Shown here piece by piece: positions 1 to 8,158 of a DNA stretch of 64,000 bases (within the stretch, counting starts at the first letter, position 1; every line of letters begins with the position of its first letter). The notes beneath the pieces were generated by a model. The model did not search any database. It saw only the letters and a program-made list of their open reading frames with translations, and was not told the DNA's origin. The DNA is taken from the NCBI RefSeq assembly GCF_022867795.2, contig NZ_CP107006.1, positions 6,163,501 to 6,227,500 on the forward strand, read 5' to 3'. A program made the position numbers and the translations under genes. The DNA comes from Chitinophaga horti (GTDB taxonomy: Bacteria > Bacteroidota > Bacteroidia > Chitinophagales > Chitinophagaceae).

Positions 1-1102
1 ATACGTTACTGCGATGGTCCAACCGCGTGAAAGACTGGCTGTGCAGGCTCAGGATGTTTACGCCCACGTCGGTGCCTATCCACAAGTGGCCATCACGATC
101 GTTGAGGAAACAGTTCACTTCATAGTCGTAATGCAGCCCCAGTTCATCTTTATTATTTCCCGAGATGTGTTCGTTGAAGCTGTCGCTGATGCTGTCGTAG
201 CGAAAAATCCCGCTATGCTCTGTTGCCACCCAGATGTGGCGGTTCATATCCAGCGCGATGTCGTAAGCGCGAACGCTGGCCGTCTTGTCGGGGTGAGGAA
301 ACGTGTATTCTTTCAGCTGATTATTTGCCGCGTCGTAGCGGTACAGCACGCTGTTGCGGCCCGCGATCCACAGGTGGCCGCGATGATCGGGAAATATTTT
401 TTTTGCGCTGGCAGGTATATTCAGTGCCGCGAGGCGATCCGGATTAAATGTTTGTGAGTAAAGTGTTTTGCGGTCCTTACTAAAAATGTAAAGCGATTGT
501 TTGCCGCTAAGCCAAAGGTTACCATGCCGGTCTTCCCCAACAGCACTGGTCATCTGTTTGCTGATGCTGTCGGGAATACCGGGTGGCCGGCGGAACAGCC
601 GCTTTGCATCGTCATACCACAAAAGGCCCGCACGGGTCGTTACCCAAATTTGCCCCTCATGATCTTCCAGCATGTTGTAGCAGGAAATGCTCTGTTGCGG
701 GATCTCGATACTGTCATGCACGCGCATCAACGTTTCGCGCGCCGTTACCGGGTCGTACATTCTAATATTATCCGGCGTGCCTGCCCAAATGCGACCTTTC
801 CGATCTTCCATAAGGCAGATATCTTCATAATAGATATTACCCGGCACCCGGTTGTAATCCGCTATCGTTATGAAGTTGGTACCGTCGTACCGCTGCAGGG
901 CGGTGCTGGCGATCCAGATAAATCCTTTGCGGTCCTGTATTATAGCGGAAACGTGATTGCTGGCCAGGCCTTCTTGTATACTGAGGTGCTTGAACGTATA
1001 GGCATTGGGCGACTGCTGCGCACGGGCGACCAGGCAGCTGCATATGATCAGGCACCATGCTAGTGCCGTAACGACTCGTAACCGTTGTAACAAAAAGGCC
1101 AT
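1..1102 (-). CDS. Two-component regulator propeller sensor (partial, N-terminal part)
   Basis: The 5' part of a large sensor; the rest lies beyond the window start. The frame is open from the ATG at 1102 to base 1. It begins with a hydrophobic signal peptide or anchor ending near ARAQQ, followed by beta-propeller repeats of the Reg_prop type, seen as recurrent G-x-[IL]-W-[IV]-[AG] motifs such as GFIWIAS, GRIWAG, HLWIAG, HIWVAT and HLWIGT about every 40 to 50 residues. In Bacteroidota such periplasmic propellers usually continue into a Y_Y_Y domain and a histidine kinase, often as hybrid sensors; that part is not visible, so the kinase is inference. The ATG lies 6 bases after the stop of the upstream symporter, so the two are probably co-transcribed and the sensor may monitor the transported substrate. 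Confidence 0.8.
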   Translation of the reverse strand, partial: MAFLLQRLRVVTALAWCLIICSCLVARAQQSPNAYTFKHLSIQEGLASNHVSAIIQDRKGFIWIASTALQRYDGTNFITIADYNRVPGNIYYEDICLMEDRKGRIWAGTPDNIRMYDPVTARETLMRVHDSIEIPQQSISCYNMLEDHEGQIWVTTRAGLLWYDDAKRLFRRPPGIPDSISKQMTSAVGEDRHGNLWLSGKQSLYIFSKDRKTLYSQTFNPDRLAALNIPASAKKIFPDHRGHLWIAGRNSVLYRYDAANNQLKEYTFPHPDKTASVRAYDIALDMNRHIWVATEHSGIFRYDSISDSFNEHISGNNKDELGLHYDYEVNCFLNDRDGHLWIGTDVGVNILSLHSQSFTRLDHRSNV

Positions 1103-1108
1103 TAATGA

Positions 1109-2389
1109 TTATTCACTCCGAAAATACTGTTTTTCAGTTGGATGCGGCTGCCCGGAGATAGCGGCTTTATATTTTTCTTCGTCAAATTCTTTTTCATGTT
1201 TAGCAATTACCATCGTAGCAACACCATTTCCGATCAGGTTGGTGATGGCACGTGCTTCGGACATAAAGCGGTCTACCCCCACTAGTATTGCCAGTCCCTC
1301 CATGGGTATCACCTTCAATATAGCCAACGTAGAGGCCAGTACGATAAACCCGCTGCCCGTAATACCAGCCGCCCCCTTCGAGGTAATCATCAGGATAAAA
1401 ATGATAGACGCCTGTTGCCCAATAGTAAGCGGAACATTAAATACCTGCGCCATAAAAATGACAGACATCGACAGGTAAATGCTCGTCCCATCCAGGTTGA
1501 ACGAATACCCGGCAGGAATTACCAGTCCCACCACGGGTCGCGAGCAGCCGAGTTGCTCCAGTCGCTCCATGATGCCGGGCAGCGCAGATTCGGAGGAGGA
1601 AGTGCCCAGCACGATCAGCAGCTCGTTCCGGATAAATTTCAGGTATTTCCACAAGCTGATCTTATAATACGTGCAAATCAGCCCGAGTACAACAAACACA
1701 AAAAGAAACATGGTCAGGTACACGCTGACCATCAGTTTACCCAGCGGGACCAGCGCCAGCAGCCCAAACTCGCCGATTGTATAGGCCATACCGCCAAATG
1801 CACCGAGCGGCGCCAGTCTCATGACGAATTTGAGAATGTTGAAGAAGATTTGTGAGATCTTTTCGAATGTGTTGATTACCGTTTCGCCGGTGCTGCCCAT
1901 CTTGGAAAGGCCCCAGCCGAACAGTACGGAAAATACCAGCACCTGCAATACATCGCCCTTCGCAAACGCGTCAACTACATTGGAGGGGATGATGTGTCGG
2001 AAAAATTCGGTCCAGTCTACTCCGGCTGCCTGTTGTTCATAGGCTGCCACCTTAGACGTATCCACGTTTTTAAATGCAATGCCCTTACCCGGCTGCATAA
2101 AGTTCGCAACCACCAGCCCGATAAAAATGGCCAATGTGGTCACGATCTCGAAGTACAGCAGCGCTTTGCCGCCCACGCGGCCCACTTTTTTCATGTCGCC
2201 CATCTTCGCAATGCCCAAAACAATGGTGAAAAAGATGATCGGGGCGATCAACATGCGGATGAGATTGATAAACATGTCGCTGATCAGCTTAGCGACGTGT
2301 GAGAATTTTGGAAAGTATAGTCCTACTAAAATACCGACGATAATAGCAATAATCACCTGGAAATAGAGATGCCCAAACAGTTTTTTCAT
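1109..2389 (-). CDS. Dicarboxylate/amino acid:cation symporter (DAACS family)
   Basis: Inner-membrane secondary transporter, 426 aa, the normal length for the GltP/DctA family. Recognisable family motifs are the serine-rich re-entrant loop GTSSSESALPGIMERL near residue 264, the substrate/cation motif NLDGTSIYLS and the second hairpin SKGAAGITGSGFIVLA. The SKGAAGITGSGF form is typical of C4-dicarboxylate (DctA) members, while glutamate members look alike, so the substrate is left open. Eight transmembrane segments and two hairpin loops are expected for the family. The gene is directly upstream of the propeller sensor on the same strand with a 6-base gap, which suggests co-transcription and possibly substrate-dependent control. 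Confidence 0.9.
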   Translation of the reverse strand: MKKLFGHLYFQVIIAIIVGILVGLYFPKFSHVAKLISDMFINLIRMLIAPIIFFTIVLGIAKMGDMKKVGRVGGKALLYFEIVTTLAIFIGLVVANFMQPGKGIAFKNVDTSKVAAYEQQAAGVDWTEFFRHIIPSNVVDAFAKGDVLQVLVFSVLFGWGLSKMGSTGETVINTFEKISQIFFNILKFVMRLAPLGAFGGMAYTIGEFGLLALVPLGKLMVSVYLTMFLFVFVVLGLICTYYKISLWKYLKFIRNELLIVLGTSSSESALPGIMERLEQLGCSRPVVGLVIPAGYSFNLDGTSIYLSMSVIFMAQVFNVPLTIGQQASIIFILMITSKGAAGITGSGFIVLASTLAILKVIPMEGLAILVGVDRFMSEARAITNLIGNGVATMVIAKHEKEFDEEKYKAAISGQPHPTEKQYFRSE

Positions 2390-2497
2390 GACGTAGCGAA
2401 CGATTTAAAGCCTTAAGATAATGTTAAAAAACTTTCTGATTTGAATAACTTAATCAGCGGATAGTCATTATCTATTAGACACGTCAGGAAGTAGCCG

Positions 2498-2505
2498 TAT
2501 ATTTG
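2498..2505 (+). promoter_or_regulatory. Bacteroidota -7 promoter element upstream of the desaturase
   Basis: TATATTTG matches the Bacteroidota sigma-ABfr -7 consensus TAnnTTTG. It would give a leader of about 70 nt before the ATG at 2581. No clear -33 TTG was found at the usual spacing, so the call rests on the -7 box alone. Confidence 0.4.
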
Positions 2506-2580
2506 TAGAATCATCCGGACTTTTCAGGTTCGCTGATCAAAATCATTATTTTGGAATCGCAGGGATTTTAATTTCGCAAC

Positions 2581-3492
2581 ATGAGTACAACACCACAAAG
2601 AGGACAAATTAACTGGCTGCACGAGCTGGACTTTATAGGCATTCACTTCGTTCCGTTACTGGCGTTCTTTACGCACGTAACAGCGTTCGACTGGATTTTA
2701 TGCGCCGCGTTATACGTAGCGCGCATGTTTTTCGTAACAGGTGGTTACCACCGTTATTTTTCGCACAGGTCGTATAAAACTTCACGCTGGTTCCAGTTTA
2801 TCCTGGCAGGTGGCGCGCAGAGCAGCCTGCAGAAGGGTGCGCTCTGGTGGGCGGCTAATCACCGTGTACACCACAAACACAGCGATACCGAGGAAGATCC
2901 GCATTCTGCAAAACTGTACGGTTTCTGGTATTCACACATCGGTTGGATTATGACAAAAGATCATAAGGAAACCCGTTACGACCTGATCAAAGACTGGAAA
3001 GATCACAAAGAACTGCATTGGCTGAACAAGTACCACTGGGTGCCTGCCGTAATTCTCGCTGTAGCCGTGTATTTCGTAGGTAATAAAGTGAACGGTACCG
3101 GCTGGTTCGACTGGAGCGCCGGTATTTCTACCCTGCTGATCGGCTTCTTCCTGAGCACTGTGCTGTTGTTCCATGGCACCTTTACCATCAACTCACTGAT
3201 GCACAAAATTGGTAAAAAACGCTACCGTACCGGTGACGAATCACGCAACAGCCTGGTGCTGGCGCTGGTTACACTGGGCGAAGGCTGGCATAATAACCAC
3301 CACTATTACCAGAGCGCAACCCGTCAGGGCTTCTTCTGGTGGGAAGTGGATATTACCTTCTACATTATTCGTGCACTGGGCGCGTTGGGTATAGTTTGGG
3401 ATATCCGCGGCGTACCGGAGAAAGTGAAGGCGAGCAACCGTGTAGATGTGGTGAACTCCGAGCCGGTGAAAATCGAAGAGCCGGTACACTAA
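2581..3492 (+). CDS. Membrane fatty acid (acyl-CoA/acyl-lipid) desaturase
   Basis: Di-iron integral membrane desaturase, 303 aa, of the delta-9 stearoyl-CoA desaturase type, which inserts a double bond into a saturated acyl chain. All three histidine boxes are present: H57-R-Y-F-S-H62 (HxxxxH), H94-R-V-H97-H98 (HxxHH) and H237-N-N-H240-H241 (HxxHH). Hydrophobic segments flank the boxes (around 20 to 50 and 150 to 200). Membrane fluidity control is the usual role. Transcribed alone, ending at a good intrinsic terminator. Acyl-CoA versus acyl-lipid substrate and the exact regiospecificity cannot be told from sequence. Confidence 0.92.
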   Translation: MSTTPQRGQINWLHELDFIGIHFVPLLAFFTHVTAFDWILCAALYVARMFFVTGGYHRYFSHRSYKTSRWFQFILAGGAQSSLQKGALWWAANHRVHHKHSDTEEDPHSAKLYGFWYSHIGWIMTKDHKETRYDLIKDWKDHKELHWLNKYHWVPAVILAVAVYFVGNKVNGTGWFDWSAGISTLLIGFFLSTVLLFHGTFTINSLMHKIGKKRYRTGDESRNSLVLALVTLGEGWHNNHHYYQSATRQGFFWWEVDITFYIIRALGALGIVWDIRGVPEKVKASNRVDVVNSEPVKIEEPVH

Positions 3493-3519
3493 CAACAAAG
3501 CATATATTATTATAAAGAA

Positions 3520-3547
3520 AGGCTTTCCGCAAGGGAGGCCTTTTTTA
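3520..3547 (+). terminator. Intrinsic terminator after the desaturase
   Basis: A 9-bp stem (AGGCTTTCC / GGGAGGCCT, two G-T pairs) closes a GCAA tetraloop and runs into TTTTTT. The T run overlaps the end of the convergent Crp/Fnr gene. Confidence 0.85.
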
Positions 3548-4243
3548 TTCCTCCATGTGCTCCTGGCTTAGCTTATGTAGTTTTTCCTGGTTGATGATGC
3601 GGATGTTTTTGCCGGATACTTCTACGGCGTTATCGTTGATGAGTTCATTCATCATGCGGAAAGCGGTTTCGTACGTGGTGCCCGTGTAAGACGCAAGGTC
3701 CTGGCGGCTGAGCTGGAGGTTGATATGGCCTTCTTTGTTGGTGCCGAACTTCTCTTGAAGCATGGAAAGGGCAGTGGCGATGCGGCCTTTTACGGACATA
3801 TGCGCCAGGTTGCGCATTTTTTTCTCCGACTCCTGCAGCTCGCGGGCGTAAAACATCATGAGCTCGTACAGTAGTTCGTTATTTACTTTGAGGGTCGATT
3901 TAAAGAAGGATAGCTCCACGTAACAAACAGTCGTCGGCTCCAGTGCCGTGGCTGAAACCGGGTACACTAATTCTGTACCAATGCCGCGGTGGCCTACGAT
4001 GTCGCCGCTTTTGGCAAAACGTACGATCAGTTCCTTATCCTTACTCCAGTGCTTGTGCACCTTCATTTTACCGGAGTAGATGAAGTAAATGCCTGTCACC
4101 GCATCATGCTCGGAGAACAGCAGCTGCCCTTTGTTGAGAACATAGTTGGTGCGATGCGCTTCAATGGCCGGCAGCCAATCTTTCAAACAAAGCCTGCACA
4201 TCAGGCAGGTATTAAGGTCGCAGCCATGCTTATCTTTCTTCAT
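3545..4243 (-). CDS. Crp/Fnr family regulator with N-terminal four-cysteine motif
   Basis: Transcription factor of 232 aa. The N-terminus carries C8, C13, C16 and C19 (C-x4-C-x2-C-x2-C), then a cyclic-nucleotide-binding-like beta-barrel (about 35 to 125), a dimerisation helix (about 125 to 155) and a winged HTH with SRQDLASYTGTTYETAFRMM as recognition region (about 175 to 200). The cysteine cluster resembles, but does not copy, the iron-sulfur ligands of FNR, so an oxygen- or NO-sensing cluster is inferred. It lies 2 bp after cobA and is divergent from nirB, suggesting it controls nitrite reduction. A TGA-N6-TCA palindrome sits in the shared intergenic region. Confidence 0.85.
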   Translation of the reverse strand: MKKDKHGCDLNTCLMCRLCLKDWLPAIEAHRTNYVLNKGQLLFSEHDAVTGIYFIYSGKMKVHKHWSKDKELIVRFAKSGDIVGHRGIGTELVYPVSATALEPTTVCYVELSFFKSTLKVNNELLYELMMFYARELQESEKKMRNLAHMSVKGRIATALSMLQEKFGTNKEGHINLQLSRQDLASYTGTTYETAFRMMNELINDNAVEVSGKNIRIINQEKLHKLSQEHMEE

Positions 4244-4245
4244 CT

Positions 4246-5037
4246 TCAGGTTTTACTGTTAACGGCCCGTGTGCCGGCTTCCAAATTAACATATTCTTTT
4301 ATTAAAGATGGATGCAGATTTACCACTTCGCCTACCATAATGATGGCTGGATTACCCATTTCTTCGTATTGCGCACGATAAACGATGTCTTTTACCTTGC
4401 CGATCACGATTTTTTCGCGGGATGTGGTACCGTCCTGGATAATGGCTACGGGCGTTTCGGCTTTGCCGTAGGAAGCAAATATCTCCATGATCGTTTCCAG
4501 TTTACTCATGGCCATCAGCAGGATTACCGTGGCTGACGATTGGGCGGCCAGCCGTATATCCTCAGAAATGTCGCCGCTGCGGGTGGTGCCGGTCGTTACC
4601 CAAAAACTTTCGTTCACGCCGCGGCAGGTGAGGGGTATCATCTGCGAAGCTGGTACCGCCAATGCACTGGAAATGCCCGGAATCACCTGAACCGCAATGC
4701 CATGTGCCCGCGCAGCGTCTATTTCTTCGCCGGCGCGGCCAAATACGAAGGGGTCACCACCTTTTAGCCTGACCACTTGGCCGTGGGAGAAGGCGTAACT
4801 TATAATAAGATCATTTATTTCCTGCTGCGAGAGGGCATGGCAGCCGAAACGTTTGCCCACGAACTGTTTTACCGCATCCGGACGGGCATACTGCAGCAAG
4901 TCTTCATTGGCCAGTGCATCATATAATATCACATCCGCCGCGCCGATCGTACGGATAGCTTTCAGGGTAATTAATTCGGGATCTCCGGGGCCGGCGCCTA
5001 CTAAACTTAAAGATGGAATTGACATATTAAAATACAT
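4246..5037 (-). CDS. cobA: Uroporphyrinogen-III C-methyltransferase (SUMT)
   Basis: Methylates uroporphyrinogen III at C2 and C7 with SAM to give precorrin-2, the first step to siroheme. The 263-aa protein has the tetrapyrrole methylase signatures GAGPGDPELITLKA at the N-terminus, the GGDPFVFGRAGEE motif near residue 95 and VIPGISSALAVPA near 120. It is a stand-alone SUMT without the CysG dehydrogenase/ferrochelatase half, so those steps must be encoded elsewhere. Start at 5037 (MYFNMSIPS) or the internal ATG at 5025; the latter fits the family N-terminus slightly better. It precedes the Crp/Fnr gene in one unit and is divergent from nirB, whose product needs siroheme. Confidence 0.93.
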   Translation of the reverse strand: MYFNMSIPSLSLVGAGPGDPELITLKAIRTIGAADVILYDALANEDLLQYARPDAVKQFVGKRFGCHALSQQEINDLIISYAFSHGQVVRLKGGDPFVFGRAGEEIDAARAHGIAVQVIPGISSALAVPASQMIPLTCRGVNESFWVTTGTTRSGDISEDIRLAAQSSATVILLMAMSKLETIMEIFASYGKAETPVAIIQDGTTSREKIVIGKVKDIVYRAQYEEMGNPAIIMVGEVVNLHPSLIKEYVNLEAGTRAVNSKT

Positions 5038-5105
5038 TATGTTTTAAAATATCTGACTTATTTCTAGTAATTCATTATAAAAATAGTCAAATAACTCCTA
5101 ATTTC

Positions 5106-5119
5106 ATGACACAAATCAT
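5106..5119. promoter_or_regulatory. Candidate Crp/Fnr-family operator between cobA and nirB
   Basis: ATGA-N6-TCAT, a perfect palindrome with the core TGA-N6-TCA spacing used by Crp/Fnr regulators. It lies in the 183-bp divergent intergenic region next to the four-cysteine Crp/Fnr gene. A separate 14-bp AT-only palindrome (TAATTATATAATTA) follows at 5122-5135. Binding is inferred. Confidence 0.45.
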
Positions 5120-5220
5120 AGTAATTATATAATTATTTGGATAGTTTGGAAGGGAAAGTGATATATAGAAATAATTGTAATTAAATAAGAGGTCAAATTA
5201 TTTACCCAAAAACACGCTCC

Positions 5221-7761
5221 ATGAAAATTGTTATTGTAGGCAACGGTATGGTCGGCTATAAATGCTGCGAGAAATTGGTCGCCCGCGCCATACCCGGAAT
5301 CAGCATCGTTGTATTTGGGGAGGAGCCCCGTCCGGCATACGACCGCGTTCACCTGAGCAGCTACTTTGACGGTAAGACCGAAGCAGACCTGCAAATGGCC
5401 GCCCCGGACTGGTATACCACTAATAATATCCGCCTTCACCTGGGCGATCCTGTGCAACATATTGACACGCAGGCTAAAACAGTACTCACACATACCGGGC
5501 TGGTAGAACACTACGACTATCTGATCATGGCCACCGGCTCGTCTGCCTTTGTACCCGATATTCCGGGGGTAGATAAGAACGGCGTATTTGTCTACCGCAC
5601 GATCGAAGACCTGGAGATGATGCAGGCTTACGCGCCCAAAGCAAAACGCGCCGCCGTGATCGGTGGCGGCCTGCTCGGCCTGGAAGCTGCCAAAGCGCTC
5701 ATCGACCTCGGCATCGCCGATACACATATTATCGAATTCTCGCCCCGGCTCATGCCCCGGCAGATCGATCAAAACGGCTCCCGCATCCTTCAACATAAAC
5801 TGGAATCGCTCGGACTGAAGATTCATACGGCTAAAAACACCACCGAAATTACCGGCGACGATGTAATTACAGGTATGCAGTTCGCTGACGATACATCCAT
5901 CCAGGTAGATATGCTGGTGATATCCGCAGGGATTAAACCACGCGATGAACTGGCGACGCTCGCAGGACTGGAAACCGGCCGCCGTGGCGGTATTGTGGTG
6001 AACGATCGTATGCAGACTTCTGATCCAAGTATATATGCGGTAGGCGAGTGCGCCTTGTTCGATGGCATGATATACGGCCTGGTAGCACCAGGTTACGAAA
6101 TGGCAGAAGTGGCGCTGGATCACATCTTCGGAGGAGAGAAGAGATTCTCGGCCTTCGATATGAGCACCAAGCTGAAACTGATCGGCGTAGATGTGGCCAG
6201 CTTCGGCGATCCTTTCACACCCGAAGGCGAATGTCGCGCGATTGTGTTTGAAGATCACGTTAAAGGGGTATACAAGCGCATCAACGTAAGTAATGATGGT
6301 CAGTATTTGTTAGGCGGTATTTTAATTGGTGACGCCGCTGCCTATAACATGCTGCTGCAAACTGCTAAGAACAAAATCAAATTACCGGAGAATCCTGAAG
6401 ATGTGCTGCTCGGCTCCCGCGGCGGCAGCAGCGACACAGGCGCAGGTGTACAAGGCTTACCCGATGAGGCGGTGATCTGCAGCTGCGAAGGCATTACGAA
6501 AGGTGCCATCTGCAAAGCGGTGGAAGATGGTAACGAAACCTTCAATGATATTAAGAAGTGCACGAAGGCGGCGACCTGCTGCGGTGGCTGCACGCCAATG
6601 GTGAAAGACCTCATCACCTACACGCTCAAATCCCAGGGTAAATACATCCGCAACGTACTTTGCGAGCACTTCCAGTACTCCCGCCAGGAGATGTTCGATC
6701 TCATCAAAATAAAAGAACTGAAATCTTTCGACGCTGTGCTGGATGCTTACGGCCATGGCGACGGCTGTGAGGTGTGTAAACCCGTTGTCGTGTCTATCAT
6801 CGCCAGCTTATGGAATGAAATGGTACTCGTGAAAGGCAATGATACTGCGCAGGATTCCAACGACCGCTTCCTCGCGAACATCCAGAAGGGAGGCACATAT
6901 TCAGTGGTGCCGCGCATCCCCGGAGGCGAGATCACTCCGCAAAAATTAATGGTGATCGGTCGTGTGGCAGATAAGTACGGGCTGTACACAAAAATCACAG
7001 GCGGCCAGCGAATCGATATGTTCGGCGCGCATGTAAGCGACTTGCCCAACATCTGGGAGGAGCTGATCAACGAAGGATTTGAAAGTGGCCATGCGTACGG
7101 TAAAGCGTTACGTACAGTAAAAAGCTGCGTAGGTTCTACCTGGTGCCGCTTCGGTTTGCATGATAGTGTGAGTTTCGCTATCAGGGTGGAGGAGCGTTAC
7201 CGTGGCCTGCGTGCGCCGCACAAACTAAAGTCGGCCGTATCAGGTTGCATTCGGGAATGTGCCGAAGCGCAGTCGAAAGACTTTGGCATTATTGCTACTG
7301 AAAGGGGCTGGAACCTGTACGTCTGCGGCAACGGCGGCTCCAAACCGCAGCACGCATTGCTGCTCGCCACCGATGTGGACAGCGAAACCTGCATTCGCCT
7401 GATCGACCGGTTCCTGATGTTTTATATCAAAACGGCTGATCCACTCACCCGCACTGCCACCTGGCTCAACAAAATGGAAGGCGGCATCGAATACCTGAAA
7501 AATGTAGTATTGAATGATAGCCTGGGTATTGCCGATGAACTCGAAAAAGAAATGCAATACCTGGTGGATAATTACAAATGCGAGTGGCGCGAAGTGGTGG
7601 AAAACCCGGAGCTGCGTAAACGTTTTAACCACTTCGTAAACGCCCCCGGCGAAAAAGATCCGAACATCAAGTTTGATACGCTGCGCGACCAGAAGAAAGC
7701 AGCCGAATGGAATAACGAAACGTATTGTCAAACAGAAAAGATAGTATCATGTCAATCCTGA
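5221..7761 (+). CDS. nirB: NADH-dependent nitrite reductase, large subunit
   Basis: Cytoplasmic enzyme reducing nitrite to ammonium with six electrons from NAD(P)H. The 846-aa protein is full length. Order: FAD/NAD-binding disulfide-oxidoreductase fold (1 to about 300; GNGMVGYKCC and GGGLLGLEAA dinucleotide motifs), a BFD-like [2Fe-2S] domain with C420-x-C422 and C454-x2-C457, a second partial BFD segment (GDGCEVCKPVV near 515), a nitrite/sulfite reductase ferredoxin-like half-domain and the siroheme/[4Fe-4S] domain with C636-x5-C642 and C676-x3-C680. NirD follows with a 13-bp overlap. cobA, divergent upstream, supplies a siroheme precursor. Confidence 0.96.
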   Translation: MKIVIVGNGMVGYKCCEKLVARAIPGISIVVFGEEPRPAYDRVHLSSYFDGKTEADLQMAAPDWYTTNNIRLHLGDPVQHIDTQAKTVLTHTGLVEHYDYLIMATGSSAFVPDIPGVDKNGVFVYRTIEDLEMMQAYAPKAKRAAVIGGGLLGLEAAKALIDLGIADTHIIEFSPRLMPRQIDQNGSRILQHKLESLGLKIHTAKNTTEITGDDVITGMQFADDTSIQVDMLVISAGIKPRDELATLAGLETGRRGGIVVNDRMQTSDPSIYAVGECALFDGMIYGLVAPGYEMAEVALDHIFGGEKRFSAFDMSTKLKLIGVDVASFGDPFTPEGECRAIVFEDHVKGVYKRINVSNDGQYLLGGILIGDAAAYNMLLQTAKNKIKLPENPEDVLLGSRGGSSDTGAGVQGLPDEAVICSCEGITKGAICKAVEDGNETFNDIKKCTKAATCCGGCTPMVKDLITYTLKSQGKYIRNVLCEHFQYSRQEMFDLIKIKELKSFDAVLDAYGHGDGCEVCKPVVVSIIASLWNEMVLVKGNDTAQDSNDRFLANIQKGGTYSVVPRIPGGEITPQKLMVIGRVADKYGLYTKITGGQRIDMFGAHVSDLPNIWEELINEGFESGHAYGKALRTVKSCVGSTWCRFGLHDSVSFAIRVEERYRGLRAPHKLKSAVSGCIRECAEAQSKDFGIIATERGWNLYVCGNGGSKPQHALLLATDVDSETCIRLIDRFLMFYIKTADPLTRTATWLNKMEGGIEYLKNVVLNDSLGIADELEKEMQYLVDNYKCEWREVVENPELRKRFNHFVNAPGEKDPNIKFDTLRDQKKAAEWNNETYCQTEKIVSCQS

Positions 7762-8132
7762 ACACAGAAGTTATTACCTGGTTTTTTGCCTGTAAAGTGG
7801 AAGATGTGCCGGCTAACGGCGGTGTTTGTGTAAAATACAATGACGAGCAGATCGCGCTGTTCAACTTTGCGCGACGTGGTGAATGGTATGCGTCCCAGAA
7901 CCTTTGTCCGCACCGGATGCAGATGGCGCTAAGCCGCGGTATGACCGGCACACAGCAGGGCGAGCCCAAAGTGGCCTGTCCGTTCCATAAAAAAACATTC
8001 TCGCTGGAAGATGGCCGTTGCCTGTCCGACGAGCACGAATGTTCTATCACCGTTTATCCCGTTCGTGTTGAAGACGATCGTGTGTATATCGGCATTAATA
8101 ACGGGAAAGAGGAAGCAGTGGTGATGGCGTAA
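7749..8132 (+). CDS. nirD: Nitrite reductase small subunit, Rieske-type
   Basis: Partner of NirB, 127 aa, a single Rieske-like beta domain. The ATG at 7749 is preferred over an in-frame one 24 bases upstream because it gives the normal family N-terminus (MSILNTEV) and the usual overlap with the nirB stop. All four Rieske ligands are present: C53-P-H55 and C77-P-F-H80. Many enterobacterial NirD proteins have lost these ligands, so this copy may carry a real [2Fe-2S] cluster. A porin-like gene follows 26 bp downstream, giving a nirB-nirD-porin unit. Confidence 0.92.
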   Translation: MSILNTEVITWFFACKVEDVPANGGVCVKYNDEQIALFNFARRGEWYASQNLCPHRMQMALSRGMTGTQQGEPKVACPFHKKTFSLEDGRCLSDEHECSITVYPVRVEDDRVYIGINNGKEEAVVMA

Positions 8133-8158
8133 AATTTCGCTCACTTAAATCAACCAAA

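Noticed and set aside
5122..5135. AT-only palindrome TAATTATATAATTA upstream of nirB
   Set aside because: Possible operator, but such palindromes are frequent by chance in AT-rich intergenic DNA; recorded only as context for the TGA-N6-TCA site.
5125..6258. 377-aa open frame antisense to nirB
   Set aside because: Overlaps a well-supported nirB reading; composition is that of a shadow frame.
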